Counted from the stretch's first letter, positions 8,069-17,891 are shown. The stretch is 57,322 bases of DNA from Cyclobacteriaceae bacterium (GCA_020832305.1 JAFIEV010000081.1:1-57322), one strand, 5' to 3'. Translations and numbers: made by a program. Notes: generated by a model not told the origin, from the letters alone.

Positions 8069-9454
8069 TCATGGTTGTTCCAACACATACAGATACAACA
8101 AAGAAGGCGCTGGCCAGGGTTCGGGATAAGGTCTGTCGCGATTGCTGGGCAGTGTCTCCCATTTTAACATATACTTCATGCCCTCAGGCGCTTTGCCGTC
8201 ATCCCTTGCCGTTCTGATTTCTAAACCAGGGAAGTCACCTTCAGGCTCCAAATTGGAAAATGGATTTTCGGGTTTTAGCACTTCCCCGATGCGTTGAAAG
8301 TTCTTGTCGAGCAAGAGTGTGCCTTCACCATACTTAACATGATTATAGCCCAATTCATATCGCCCATCTTTTCTTCTGATAAAATCCCCCAACCTGACCT
8401 CAAAGACGATACTTCCCCTACCTGAGAACTCCCAGCGGTAATCCCAATCTGTGATTTGGGTATAACTCCAATCATTTTCTCCTGCACTTGCCACATACAA
8501 TTGCAGGTTGCCATTTTCATCGTATTTATGATAGGCCATAACCGTGCGAAGGTGTTCATCAAGGCTGAGTCGTGCCGCCAGGTTAATAATCCCTCCACCG
8601 GGAGGAATGGGGTCTACAATAAGGGCTTTTTGTTCAAGGGTTGCCGGTAATTGTATCGGATCCCCAAAAGCGCTGTACCACTGTTTCAGGTCTTTGCTTT
8701 TCATATACGACAAATCGTGATTGGTCTCACAATCGGGCGTGTCGCGCCAAACCCAATACATATGATACCAGTCATCTTCATACAATTTGGGTTGCGACTG
8801 GTAGGCATTCATTAAACCCAGCCCATCTGTGAGTGGTGTATCAAGTAACCTTCTCCATGATTTATTCTCTGTTGAATACATATTGTAAATCTCATTGCCC
8901 GAGCCACTGCTACCATCTCTGTAATGGAAAAGAAGTTCTCCTTCGCGGTTGGTCAGAAACTTGGGGTATGTGCATCGCGATTCCTCAGTGCCAACCATGG
9001 CGTGGATTTGTTCCATTGAACTTATATCATAGGGTGCTGTACTTCTGAAATAGGTAAGTGGATGTACATGCATATTGCCGGATAAATGGATATAGCCTTC
9101 TTTGTCGAGGGCAATGGTAACGTAATTGTGGCTGTCCCAATTGAGGATGGTACTAATACCGTGACCTTCCTCCCTATTGAACACGGGCATTTTAAAAAGC
9201 GAAAATGTTTTCTGATCCAGTGTTCGCTGGCCAACCATCATGTTGCGTTCCTTATTGTAATAAGCTATAAACTGTCGGTTGCCCTCGGTAAGCAAGGCAA
9301 AACCTACCGGATGACCGGCCCATACTGAATCAATCAGAATGCGTTCCTTCAGGTTCATTTTCTGATCCCGCTCATCTATGACTAAAGGTCCCCGGGGGCC
9401 ACATGAAATCAGAAAAAAACATAACAAGGCAAATTGAAAAAATGTATTATTCAT
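8069..9454 (-). CDS. BNR_4 beta-propeller lipoprotein, ulvan-lyase-like (PL24/PL25 type)
   Basis: A 461-residue lipoprotein (lipobox LISC, C18) expected on the outer membrane or periplasmic face. The body is a beta-propeller of the PF15892 type. Four residues are spaced as in PL25 ulvan lyase, whose catalytic set I recall as H123, H143, Y188, R204: here H109 (DSHN), H129 (SGNMHVH, +20), Y163 (TYPKF) and R179 (HYRDG, +16 after Tyr). This supports an active lyase cutting next to glucuronic or iduronic acid. It sits 17 bases after the PF05426 gene and 104 bases before the fusion gene, whose C-terminal propeller is a relative. The true substrate could differ from ulvan; the catalytic assignment is an inference from spacing. 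Confidence 0.75.
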   Translation of the reverse strand: MNNTFFQFALLCFFLISCGPRGPLVIDERDQKMNLKERILIDSVWAGHPVGFALLTEGNRQFIAYYNKERNMMVGQRTLDQKTFSLFKMPVFNREEGHGISTILNWDSHNYVTIALDKEGYIHLSGNMHVHPLTYFRSTAPYDISSMEQIHAMVGTEESRCTYPKFLTNREGELLFHYRDGSSGSGNEIYNMYSTENKSWRRLLDTPLTDGLGLMNAYQSQPKLYEDDWYHMYWVWRDTPDCETNHDLSYMKSKDLKQWYSAFGDPIQLPATLEQKALIVDPIPPGGGIINLAARLSLDEHLRTVMAYHKYDENGNLQLYVASAGENDWSYTQITDWDYRWEFSGRGSIVFEVRLGDFIRRKDGRYELGYNHVKYGEGTLLLDKNFQRIGEVLKPENPFSNLEPEGDFPGLEIRTARDDGKAPEGMKYMLKWETLPSNRDRPYPEPWPAPSLLYLYVLEQP

Positions 9455-9471
9455 AGTATTTGAATCTAAAG

Positions 9472-10710
9472 TCAGAGTAATTCGGGATAAACCAGCAGGT
9501 TCCAGTTATTTTGTTCCCTTTCATAAAATGTGTCATCCCATAGTTTCTGATAATCGGGATTTTTATATATGTATCCTGCGCGCCGAACCAACAGACCCAG
9601 GTTGTTTTCCACATCTGACCATTTGGAAATCTGCTGATGCGGCCATTCAGATTCCTTTCCTATATATCCTGTTAAGAAATCGAGGCCCTTTTGCAAGGAT
9701 CCTCCTTTTACATTTTTATAGGCAAATACATTCACATCTAAAGGCAGACCTATCTGTGCTACATTGAAAAAATTGCCAAGGTTACCAACAGAATAAGAAA
9801 AAGCCCTGGTTCTGATCAATTCCCCCGGTTGACTGCCATCCTCCTCTATCATAAGGTCGATGCGACGGCCTGGCAATTCACGCACTTTACGGGCAGCAAA
9901 ATCAGTATCACCTATCAAAAAAGCGATGGAAGCAGATTGCACATCGTAAGCTACAGAATGGTTGTTGTGATAGGCATCTTCATTTTTGCCATGTTCACTT
10001 TCGGTTAGCCATCGGAAATATCTTGTAAACCAGGAACGGATGCCCGCTTGCTCCTCAAGGGTCATTGCTCCCGAATTTTCCAGCAACAAAATGGGATCTG
10101 CCATTCTTCCCAGCGCCGAACCATCGATGACCCCGATAAACCTGCCAGGTGTACGTCCCGGGATGGCCTGAGAAAATTCCAAATGCGGATTCATGAGCGT
10201 TTCTTCATTTAAAAACCAAACCCTGAGGAGTTCAGCTGCTTTTTGGGCATATGCGATATTATCAGAAAAATACCAGGCCAATGCCAGCGAACGGAGGCTG
10301 TTGGAAAGTTTGCCGAGTTGAGGGCTATCCGTTGCATCTCTTTCAGGATTTACTTCACCATCTTTTCGAATGTAAGGCAATCCATCGGGTTTGTCAGGAT
10401 CTGGCCACCAATAGGGACCCATACTCATATAATCGTGTTTTGATCCGCTGGGTGGCAGCATTTTTTTATAGGTAACGGAGTAAACGCCCGCTTCGAGCGC
10501 TTCATTGGCTTCCTTTACTACCTGATCGAAAGCTGGTTTATAACGATTATCTCCTTTCTGGAGGCTGCTTTTTACCTGTTGCATCCATGTGAGGTCCCAG
10601 CCGGAAAGCTTCAATTCCTTCTTATCCTCAGATTTTTGGCTGCAGGAAAGCAGACAAAGTATAGAGGCATTTACAAGCAAAAAACAGATTACTGTATTAA
10701 TGGATCGCAT
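9472..10710 (-). CDS. Alginate-lyase-family lipoprotein (PF05426, PL38/PL5-like)
   Basis: A 412-residue lipoprotein (LLSC, C23). The helical-toroid fold of PF05426 is indicated by MSMGPYWWPDPDKPDG (95-110), YIRKDGEVNPE, the catalytic-type NNHS motif (N250-H251) and RTRAFSYS with R300 and Y306. In PL5 alginate lyases the catalytic Asn-His and Tyr are about as far apart (54 residues; here 55). The YWWPDP signature is common in Bacteroidota members that I associate with PL38, reported on alginate and glucuronan. The enzyme should cut polyuronates in the periplasm by beta-elimination. The gene follows the PL8-like gene with a gap of only 2 bases. The family call is firm, the PL number less so. 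Confidence 0.8.
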   Translation of the reverse strand: MRSINTVICFLLVNASILCLLSCSQKSEDKKELKLSGWDLTWMQQVKSSLQKGDNRYKPAFDQVVKEANEALEAGVYSVTYKKMLPPSGSKHDYMSMGPYWWPDPDKPDGLPYIRKDGEVNPERDATDSPQLGKLSNSLRSLALAWYFSDNIAYAQKAAELLRVWFLNEETLMNPHLEFSQAIPGRTPGRFIGVIDGSALGRMADPILLLENSGAMTLEEQAGIRSWFTRYFRWLTESEHGKNEDAYHNNHSVAYDVQSASIAFLIGDTDFAARKVRELPGRRIDLMIEEDGSQPGELIRTRAFSYSVGNLGNFFNVAQIGLPLDVNVFAYKNVKGGSLQKGLDFLTGYIGKESEWPHQQISKWSDVENNLGLLVRRAGYIYKNPDYQKLWDDTFYEREQNNWNLLVYPELL

Positions 10711-10712
10711 AT

Positions 10713-12965
10713 CTAAAAATTTATGGTTTTGCTTTCGCCAGCATAATTAACTTGTGGCAAATCTATCACAAGATGTGTTATTCCATTGGCCTCATCCCAC
10801 AATGATGTAAAACCTTCTCCTTTCGCTTCTATTTTAGAAGAGAGTGACAAGTGAAATTTTAATGCTTTTCGGCCCGGATCAGATACTGAAATTTCGCTTA
10901 CCTTTCCCTGCTTCATTTTCACCATAACGGCACCGGGTTGGGCTGAGCTTAGTTTCAGGCTGCCGGGAAGATGTATTTCTCCCCCTATGTAAAAAACGGC
11001 CTGGCATATATCTAAGCCTTTGTGCAATACCCATTGTACATCCTGACTATTATGGATTAAGAAATCATCGCTGGGTTTAAATGCTTCCATGGCTTCCAGG
11101 CTGGTGGCGGGAACCACTATATATTCATAGCTGGCATCTGATGCCCTGACTCCATGATCAAGCCACAAGGCAAATACATCTTTACTGACTTCTTCTTTGG
11201 GTGTAGAAGTTTGCTTGCTAATGGTCCACCAGGAGCCAGGTACTTCCTTATTTTTCAGGGATATTTGTGTCGGCTTCGTAAATGCATAACCAACACCATC
11301 GTGAAATACCCAATTTACATTTTCGATTTGCCTCTCTCCTGCTTCGATCTGGGATCTGCCTTTGTCTGTTTGCAGGGTTACGTTTCCACGCATTAAGCAC
11401 TGGTTTAAAGTGGTAACCACCGGAAGGCTTTGTCTGGAGGAAATAGCCGCTCCAAGACAAACATAAGCCTCATCAAAAAAGAACCATGATTTTCTGGCGA
11501 TAAGCGGATCGTGCGGACTCTTAAAATCAAAGGCAACGGCGGCGTATTGACCATCGGTAACTGCTCCTACAAAATCGGTAAGTCCCAGTTTTTGAATCTG
11601 GTTTGGTGCCGGTAATTCGGGTTTTTGTACAATGGTTGCCCCCGGCACTTTTTGGTAATCGAAAACGGGAAAGATGTCGAAGTATTCATCACCGGTCAAG
11701 GAAATATGGTTGGCACCATCACCCCGATGGTGATTTAGCAGGCCTTCGCTGTTATAAGGCTCCTCCATATTGTGGGTGCGGGTAGAATACATACGTACTG
11801 ATGTAAACCAATCCGGTCGCTGAAAGCTGAAATGCTCGGTATTCCAGAAAAAAGTCGCATGTGACAAAGTCGGTTTGGCACCGTGGTTTCGTATATCGGC
11901 GATTTCCTGGAGTTCTGCTTTTCTGTAATCGGTACAAAGCAAAAGGTTTTCGGCCATTTGGGCATTATAAGGTTTTAAAGTACCGGGTCGGCTTACGCTT
12001 CTGTTTTTTGCGCCAGGGTCAGGGAATTTTCCATAAACAGAGGTTTTACAAATGCCATCCAGGAAAAAGTCTACGAGCAAGGCCATCCTATCCCTGGCAA
12101 AGGCATACTGCGTATTGGCGGTGTAGACAGTCCACTCTATAAAAGCATCGGCATAACCAAGACCATAGGATAAAGTATTATTTACGCCATCTTCGCGGTG
12201 GTGAAAACTGTTGCCGTATTGAATACCCCTGCCCCCTTCTGAACGGTTTTGAAAACCGCCGACATGATGCCTGAAGGTATATCCATAATTCCTGCCGATC
12301 CATTCCACATATTTGATTTCGCCTTCTATTACTTTTATCAGTTTATCAAAAGTCTGATAATCGCCAATAAACAGTGTATTTTTTGCCTGTATTCCTGCAA
12401 TTTTGATCCTGTCACCGCCCGGGCGGGCTCCGGGTGCATCTATATGAGCCCTGCCTATAATGGGTTGCGCCTTTTGCACGAGGTCTTTAGGCATTTTATC
12501 TCCTACCAGTAGCATCAAATGAACAAGATGATTAGGTGTACCAATCTCATTATGCCACCAGTTCTCACAGATATAGTCCTTCTCGACCCAGTGGCTAAGC
12601 GCTTTCACAATGGTACTTTCCACTTTCCGGCTGCGTCTGAATTTGGAATTTCGTTGATTATAGGCCCGGCCCAGTTCAACCATATTTGCCAGGTGTTGAC
12701 TATGTTGAAAAGCCTCACGGGAAGTGTCGACATAATCGATATCAGGCCAGGTACCATCATCCCTGATGGTTTCAATCAATGCACTTACCTTAGCATCATC
12801 GACTTTTTGCTTTATCAACTCGTCGAAAATGCGCTTTTTTATAATATCAATATCTTTATTGGCTCCAACTGCCTGTTGAGAAAAGACAAGAAAAATTAAA
12901 GAGGCGAGCAATACGTTAGCAATGTTTTTCATATGCATTGATTTGAGCTTTATAAAAATATTCAT
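10713..12965 (-). CDS. PL8-like polysaccharide lyase (hyaluronate/chondroitin/xanthan lyase superfamily)
   Basis: A protein of 750 residues with a signal peptide after a short leader. I use the ATG at 12965 because it overlaps the upstream stop as ATGA, which suggests translational coupling; an ATG at 12938 would also give a signal peptide. PL8 landmarks are present: NWWHNEIGTPNHLV near residue 135-148, FQNRSEGGRG near 238, the segment SFHHREDGVNNTLSYG (~253-268) in the place of the catalytic His/Tyr, then GDGANHISLTGDEYF and FDYQKVPGATI leading into the beta-sandwich. In well-known PL8 enzymes the catalytic His and Tyr are 9 residues apart; here the nearest pair (H256, Y267) is 11 apart. It is therefore a divergent branch, and the substrate may not be hyaluronan or chondroitin. 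Confidence 0.8.
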   Translation of the reverse strand: MNIFIKLKSMHMKNIANVLLASLIFLVFSQQAVGANKDIDIIKKRIFDELIKQKVDDAKVSALIETIRDDGTWPDIDYVDTSREAFQHSQHLANMVELGRAYNQRNSKFRRSRKVESTIVKALSHWVEKDYICENWWHNEIGTPNHLVHLMLLVGDKMPKDLVQKAQPIIGRAHIDAPGARPGGDRIKIAGIQAKNTLFIGDYQTFDKLIKVIEGEIKYVEWIGRNYGYTFRHHVGGFQNRSEGGRGIQYGNSFHHREDGVNNTLSYGLGYADAFIEWTVYTANTQYAFARDRMALLVDFFLDGICKTSVYGKFPDPGAKNRSVSRPGTLKPYNAQMAENLLLCTDYRKAELQEIADIRNHGAKPTLSHATFFWNTEHFSFQRPDWFTSVRMYSTRTHNMEEPYNSEGLLNHHRGDGANHISLTGDEYFDIFPVFDYQKVPGATIVQKPELPAPNQIQKLGLTDFVGAVTDGQYAAVAFDFKSPHDPLIARKSWFFFDEAYVCLGAAISSRQSLPVVTTLNQCLMRGNVTLQTDKGRSQIEAGERQIENVNWVFHDGVGYAFTKPTQISLKNKEVPGSWWTISKQTSTPKEEVSKDVFALWLDHGVRASDASYEYIVVPATSLEAMEAFKPSDDFLIHNSQDVQWVLHKGLDICQAVFYIGGEIHLPGSLKLSSAQPGAVMVKMKQGKVSEISVSDPGRKALKFHLSLSSKIEAKGEGFTSLWDEANGITHLVIDLPQVNYAGESKTINF

Positions 12966-13930
12966 GGTTTTGACCCTTTCCAAAGTTTAAAATCGTCAAA
13001 ATATATCTGCAGCGATTTTCCATTACTTTTCATATGATCAATAAGTTTTCTGGAGGTATATAATTTGAGCGGATTGAAATCGGTGACCCCGTTAGGATTA
13101 GGATTATGTGAATTGTGGGTCAAGTTTTTAATGTCAAAAACGGTAATTTTCGTGCCATTTTCCGGGGTCATTGTCATGTAAAATCGACCATTTGCAGCAT
13201 TTCCCTCTTTGAAGTAATAATCCAGGGTAAACCACTTTCCAATTGGGACCTTGGTTCTCTTATTCATGTCAGCCCACAGCGTAGTATATTTTTGTCTTCC
13301 ATCTTCAAAAAGTTCACAATCCTGCCCATCGATGATAAAAAACAGATCACTTTCGCGGTGATCCGGTTTACCGATGCCAAGCGTGACGCGGAATCCATAT
13401 GGAACACGTTGACTCCAGGTGATATTATTCCAGATTTCAACAATGGTGAGCCAGCTGATCTTTTCAGGAAAGGTGCGGACAAAATTCATATCCTCAGGAA
13501 GAAAAATTCTCATGGATTGGCTATACTCTTTCAGTCCGCTTGTACCCTGATAGATGTTGGCCTGTATGCGACCTTTGGTGCCCTCAACATTGGCATCGTC
13601 TAACCAAAACCAAAGCACATGGTTCTCAGGATTACCCGGCTCAGGAATTATTTTGGCAAAGCGCTGGCTTGCGTCACCACCCTGGTATTGAATATTAAAA
13701 TTCCCCACCAATTGGTTTTCATCCAGATCCCTTACCCAGTCGTTTTTTATATCTAATGTATTATCTGTGCCGGTTATATCGGCATCATTTCCTCTTGGGA
13801 TAACCTTTGACTCAGGCTCAAAACCAGATTGAAAAATTAATTCTTCTTCTTTTTGCACCATCTTATAGGTTTCGGCGCAGCCAGTGAAAAAAAATAACAC
13901 AACAATTATTAAAAATAAACAAACTCTCAT
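12962..13930 (-). CDS. Jelly-roll lyase-like lipoprotein of unknown specificity
   Basis: A 322-residue lipoprotein (FFTGC, C18). After a short linker the sequence is all-beta and opens with LIFQSGFEPES, a common start for concanavalin-like jelly rolls. The segments TIVEIWNN, PYGFRVTLGI, FTLDYYFKEGNAANGRFYM and the ending YFDDFKLWKG resemble polysaccharide-lyase jelly rolls of the PF14099 type (PL13/PL20 and relatives, including glucuronan lyases). I cannot point to a full catalytic set, so it might instead bind the glycan. It is embedded in the lyase operon: 11 bases after one heparinase paralog, and its stop overlaps the PL8-like start by four bases (ATGA). Confidence 0.6.
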   Translation of the reverse strand: MRVCLFLIIVVLFFFTGCAETYKMVQKEEELIFQSGFEPESKVIPRGNDADITGTDNTLDIKNDWVRDLDENQLVGNFNIQYQGGDASQRFAKIIPEPGNPENHVLWFWLDDANVEGTKGRIQANIYQGTSGLKEYSQSMRIFLPEDMNFVRTFPEKISWLTIVEIWNNITWSQRVPYGFRVTLGIGKPDHRESDLFFIIDGQDCELFEDGRQKYTTLWADMNKRTKVPIGKWFTLDYYFKEGNAANGRFYMTMTPENGTKITVFDIKNLTHNSHNPNPNGVTDFNPLKLYTSRKLIDHMKSNGKSLQIYFDDFKLWKGSKP

Positions 13931-13941
13931 TCTTTGATTAT

Positions 13942-15936
13942 TTAATTACCAGTAAACCTGACCCTTATTTTTAATTCATTACTTGTAGCAGTCCATGCCG
14001 GAATATTGATTTCAATCCGCTTTAAATTCTCAATGGTTTTATCAATTTGCATGGGTGGCGGATCCAGTGAAATTACTGAAAACGCAATAGCTTCAGGGGC
14101 TTCAATTTCCAGTAACAGTTCTTTTCCCTCATGGGTAAGTACAGCACCCTTGTTTGTCAACTGAACATCAGCAAGCGTCATCAAGCCCCAATTGATATTA
14201 TCTGTTGCCTCATTTATCTCAAAATGATCTTCGATGTAAAATGAAATATTGCTTTCTTTCACAAAGCGGCGGGTCACCTTATCCACATTACCAAAATACA
14301 GCGGGGTCATATCGATGCTGATTTCGGGTCGGTCTCCCTGGGTAAAATCTATGATTTTCGCTGTAGCATCTACATCAAAGCGCTCGTTGTTGATGGTGAT
14401 GGTGCTGTGGCCCTGGTTCTTTTTGGTGAGCAGGGTCCACCTTGGACAGTCCTGACAATGGCCGGCCAAATTAAAACCAATTCGGTTCAGTGGATAATAT
14501 GACTGATTGCCGGGATCAATAATCCAGCGTATGCCGTTCAATTCAAAAACAAAGGTGCCGGCATCCATATTTCCATGGCTCAGGTTGGCTTTGCCGCCTT
14601 TCATGGCCAGGAAAAAGTCGTTACCCTTATCGCGAAAAACGGCTACCGGGTTTTTTCCATTGCCAAACCATTCGGTTGATAAGGCGGCAGTTAACTCAGG
14701 CTTAAACTGGGAAGCCCATATGAGACCAGGTCCGGCCATTCTACCCAGGGATTCAGGATGCCGTAAAGTTTCAGAATGGAAAAACATACTATTGCCAGTT
14801 TTAGCCGCAAACCAGGCTAAGATTACGGCCATATGGCCCGGGTTGTAATCGCCGCAGTCGGCAAAATTGAAAAACTCGCCACTCGGCGCTGTTACCTGAG
14901 ATATAAAAACTGGTCCCTGCATAAAGCCCGGACTTTTACTTATTCCAAAATCAGAACCCAGGGCAGATTCCAGCATATTAGCAGCAAGAACAGAATACAT
15001 AGTTCCATAACCCCAATACGTCGCTCCTTCGGGATATACCCCATGGGGCGCATATTCGCTAAGGGAACTGGGCAATTTATCGAGTGCACGGGCAATGGTT
15101 CTGGCAGATAATTCCGGATTTACATCAGCCGTAACCAGTGCAGCGGCAATCATACCCCCATGACATACGGCATTCCAGTTGTTGGTGCTGTTGATCCAGA
15201 ACATCCGGGGATTCTCCTCATTGTAACTTTCCTTTATGCCTTTATCGATGAGTGATTCTTTAGCCAGAGCTACGGTCTCGGAGGGTAACCACTTCCCTAC
15301 CCAATCCACCGCCATCGCCACGGCAAAGGACATTTCACCTACGTCGAGAAAATGTTGCGGATTCCAGTCTTCAAAAGCACAAACCGCCAGGATTTCCTGA
15401 TTGATCCGCTGCAGTATGGCCGGACTTTTTTCCAATCGGTACACCATGCATAAAATACCCATTCGTTCCACCATTTGTCGCGAAACAGCAAGTAAACGAA
15501 AACCCTCCAATTCTCTTTTTAACAGTGGCTCATTCAGGATCTTATCCGATTGGCTTTTAAGGTAACTGAAATAGCCCTGAAGTACAGGATCAAATTTCAA
15601 TTTACTTTTAAGTTCTCTCTCTGTTTTTGGGGTTAATATAATTTTTGGCGATTTCCTTTTAAGATTTTTTTTCAGGTACGATTCTGTAATGGGGTTTTCA
15701 AGCCTAAATACAACTTCTGAAAAAGAATTTACAGAAGACCCGTCATTTGCTTTACCTGTATTGGCAACTTGCCATACATTTCTTGCAACTTCCTTTGAAG
15801 GTTGAAATTGCCAATCGAAAGCTTTATCCTTTAAAGCAAGAAAGGGAGCTGCCGTTTTTACATCCTGCGCAGCATTGCATAGCGGGTAAAAAACCGCAAA
15901 CAACAAAGAAATTAACGCCTTTTTAAAAGTTCTCAT
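13942..15936 (-). CDS. Heparinase II/III-family lyase, paralog 1 (divergent)
   Basis: An exported enzyme of 664 residues (signal ~1-22). It has the toroid motifs NNWN (252-255), YPEGATYWGYG (candidate Y307) and the sandwich motif HGNMDAG (H454), followed by a CxxC pair (C494, C497) and QGHSTITIN (H510). It shares its whole architecture with the next two upstream genes but is the most diverged. It has about 45 extra residues after the signal peptide (~25-75), and VCHGG where the others have VCNGG or VCNAG. The three copies are consecutive in the operon (gaps of 47 and 72 bases), so they arose by tandem duplication. Expected role: beta-eliminative cutting of uronate polymers or oligomers in the periplasm; exo or endo mode is not visible. 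Confidence 0.83.
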   Translation of the reverse strand: MRTFKKALISLLFAVFYPLCNAAQDVKTAAPFLALKDKAFDWQFQPSKEVARNVWQVANTGKANDGSSVNSFSEVVFRLENPITESYLKKNLKRKSPKIILTPKTERELKSKLKFDPVLQGYFSYLKSQSDKILNEPLLKRELEGFRLLAVSRQMVERMGILCMVYRLEKSPAILQRINQEILAVCAFEDWNPQHFLDVGEMSFAVAMAVDWVGKWLPSETVALAKESLIDKGIKESYNEENPRMFWINSTNNWNAVCHGGMIAAALVTADVNPELSARTIARALDKLPSSLSEYAPHGVYPEGATYWGYGTMYSVLAANMLESALGSDFGISKSPGFMQGPVFISQVTAPSGEFFNFADCGDYNPGHMAVILAWFAAKTGNSMFFHSETLRHPESLGRMAGPGLIWASQFKPELTAALSTEWFGNGKNPVAVFRDKGNDFFLAMKGGKANLSHGNMDAGTFVFELNGIRWIIDPGNQSYYPLNRIGFNLAGHCQDCPRWTLLTKKNQGHSTITINNERFDVDATAKIIDFTQGDRPEISIDMTPLYFGNVDKVTRRFVKESNISFYIEDHFEINEATDNINWGLMTLADVQLTNKGAVLTHEGKELLLEIEAPEAIAFSVISLDPPPMQIDKTIENLKRIEINIPAWTATSNELKIRVRFTGN

Positions 15937-15983
15937 AATGTAAAGCCCCTACAATTTCATTAAGTATAATGGCGAATTACAAA

Positions 15984-17891
15984 TTAATTTCCCGTAAGTC
16001 GCACCCTGATTTTTGTCCTTCCATCCCCTATCGTCCAGGCTGGTATTTGCAATTCCAGTCTCTTTAGTCCCTCAATCTGCTTATCGAGCTGTAATGGCGC
16101 GGGATAAAGCGATATCACCGACATTTGTATTCCGGCATGAGAAAGATTTTCCACCCTCAATCGTTTTCCATCCATGGTTAAAATGGCACCCCCTTCAACC
16201 AATTCTACTTCTGCAGTGGTCATCAATTGCCAGGTTATGATTTTGGTTTCTTTTGAAATCTCAATGTCATCTTCGATCAACAAAGACGCCGGATCTTCTT
16301 TTACAAAGCGGCGGTATGCGCTCTTAAGCTGCCCTGCGAAGGTTGGGGTCAGGTCAATGGTAGCTTCAGGTATTAGACCATCTTTAAATCCAACAATATC
16401 TGCCATGCCATCTACCACATGTAACTGGCTGTTGACGGAAAGGGTACTGTGCCCAAAATTGTTCTTGGTGAGCAATTTCCAGCGGTCACATTCCTGGCAT
16501 CGGCCCCACAAATTGAAGCCTGCCCTTTCGAGCGGACCATAACTTTGATTTCCAAGGTCAACCGACCAACGTACACCATTAAGTTCAAAAATAAATGAGC
16601 CTCCATCCATATTGCCGTGATTTACCGTTCCTCGGCCTCCTTTTCCTCCAAAGTAATATCCATTTGGGTCATCTTTATCCCCTGTAAAAACCACAATGGG
16701 ATTGGCCCCTCCACCTTTCCAGGCCGTGGGAAGCGGCTGAGAATTCTTCTCCCTGAATTGGGCAGTCCAGACAAGTCCAGCAGCTGCCAGTCTCGAAAAA
16801 TTTTTCATTTCGGCTGGTGGCAATAAAAAATAGGCTTCGTTTAAAAAAGTTCTGTTTCCGGTTTTTGTGGCAAACCAACTGAGGGTAAAGTTGCCATAGC
16901 CTTCAGCCTCTTCGTTACAATCGGCATAATTGTACAAACGGTTGGTTGGAGAAATGGTCAGCATGGCATAAACGGCACTTTCTAAAAACCCAGGAAAATC
17001 TTTCAGGCCAAAAACTGTCCCAAAAGCACTTTCAAACATTGCGGCTGTAACTACTGAAAACTGGGTGCCATAACCCCAGTAGATAGGACCTTCGGGGTAG
17101 GCACCATCCGGACCATATTCACGAAGCGCGTTGTTCATGCCATCGATGGATCGATGTATGGTTTTTGCCGCAAGTTCAGGATCCAACTCAGCTATGGCAA
17201 TCGAAGCGGCAATCATTCCTGCATTGCAAACCTGATTCCAGTTATTGGTATTGTTAACCCAACCTGGCGTACTGCCATTTTCAGGCCATGAAGGTTTTAT
17301 GCCTTTTTCTATCAATGCCTGTTGCGCCATTGTGATGGTGGATTTGGGCAAATCTCCGGCGGTCCAGTCGATGGCTAGAGCGATGGCCAGTGACATTTCG
17401 CCTACATCCAGAAAATGTCTTGGGTTCCATGTCGGAAAGTTGCATGCAGCCATTACTTCATCATTGATACGCCTTAACATACGCTGGTCTTTTTCTATCC
17501 GATAAACCATGGCAAGCATGTTAATTCTATACAGGAAATCCCTGGAAATGCCCAGCTGGTTTCTTTGAGCATTGGGATTGTCTGGAATATCGAGGCTTAT
17601 CAAATCCTTCTCCAATACCCTTTCGGCATGTAGTTTTATGGTTTGATAAATATTTTGGATAAGGGGATCATTCTTTAAGCTTTTGTTGAGAATTTTTTCA
17701 TTAGCCCTGTTCAAAACCAATCGAGGCAACTGTTTTCTCAGGTTCTTTCTGAGATAATCTGCTGTAACCGGATTTTGCAATACATACTCATGCTTCTCAG
17801 CTTTATCGGCGAGGGCAGAAAAGCAGGTCATTATAAGAATAACAGCAAAAACAGCTGCCAGACTTTGCAAAGTTGATATGGAGGGCTTCAT
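15984..17891 (-). CDS. Heparinase II/III-family lyase, paralog 2
   Basis: A 635-residue exported protein with an N-terminal hydrophobic signal (about 8-28). NNWN (216-219), YPEGPIYWGYG (candidate Y271), HGNMDGG (H425) and the CxxC motif (C465, C468) match the neighbours on both sides. It is clearly closer to paralog 3: long identical blocks include MIAASIAIAE and GGKGGRGTVNHGNMDGG. The C-terminal sandwich ends in the same way as in both paralogs (IPAWT, then KIRVRLTGN). A recent duplication of an ancestor shared with paralog 3, followed by divergence, is the simplest reading. The enzyme is predicted to be a periplasmic polyuronate lyase. Confidence 0.83.
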   Translation of the reverse strand: MKPSISTLQSLAAVFAVILIMTCFSALADKAEKHEYVLQNPVTADYLRKNLRKQLPRLVLNRANEKILNKSLKNDPLIQNIYQTIKLHAERVLEKDLISLDIPDNPNAQRNQLGISRDFLYRINMLAMVYRIEKDQRMLRRINDEVMAACNFPTWNPRHFLDVGEMSLAIALAIDWTAGDLPKSTITMAQQALIEKGIKPSWPENGSTPGWVNNTNNWNQVCNAGMIAASIAIAELDPELAAKTIHRSIDGMNNALREYGPDGAYPEGPIYWGYGTQFSVVTAAMFESAFGTVFGLKDFPGFLESAVYAMLTISPTNRLYNYADCNEEAEGYGNFTLSWFATKTGNRTFLNEAYFLLPPAEMKNFSRLAAAGLVWTAQFREKNSQPLPTAWKGGGANPIVVFTGDKDDPNGYYFGGKGGRGTVNHGNMDGGSFIFELNGVRWSVDLGNQSYGPLERAGFNLWGRCQECDRWKLLTKNNFGHSTLSVNSQLHVVDGMADIVGFKDGLIPEATIDLTPTFAGQLKSAYRRFVKEDPASLLIEDDIEISKETKIITWQLMTTAEVELVEGGAILTMDGKRLRVENLSHAGIQMSVISLYPAPLQLDKQIEGLKRLELQIPAWTIGDGRTKIRVRLTGN

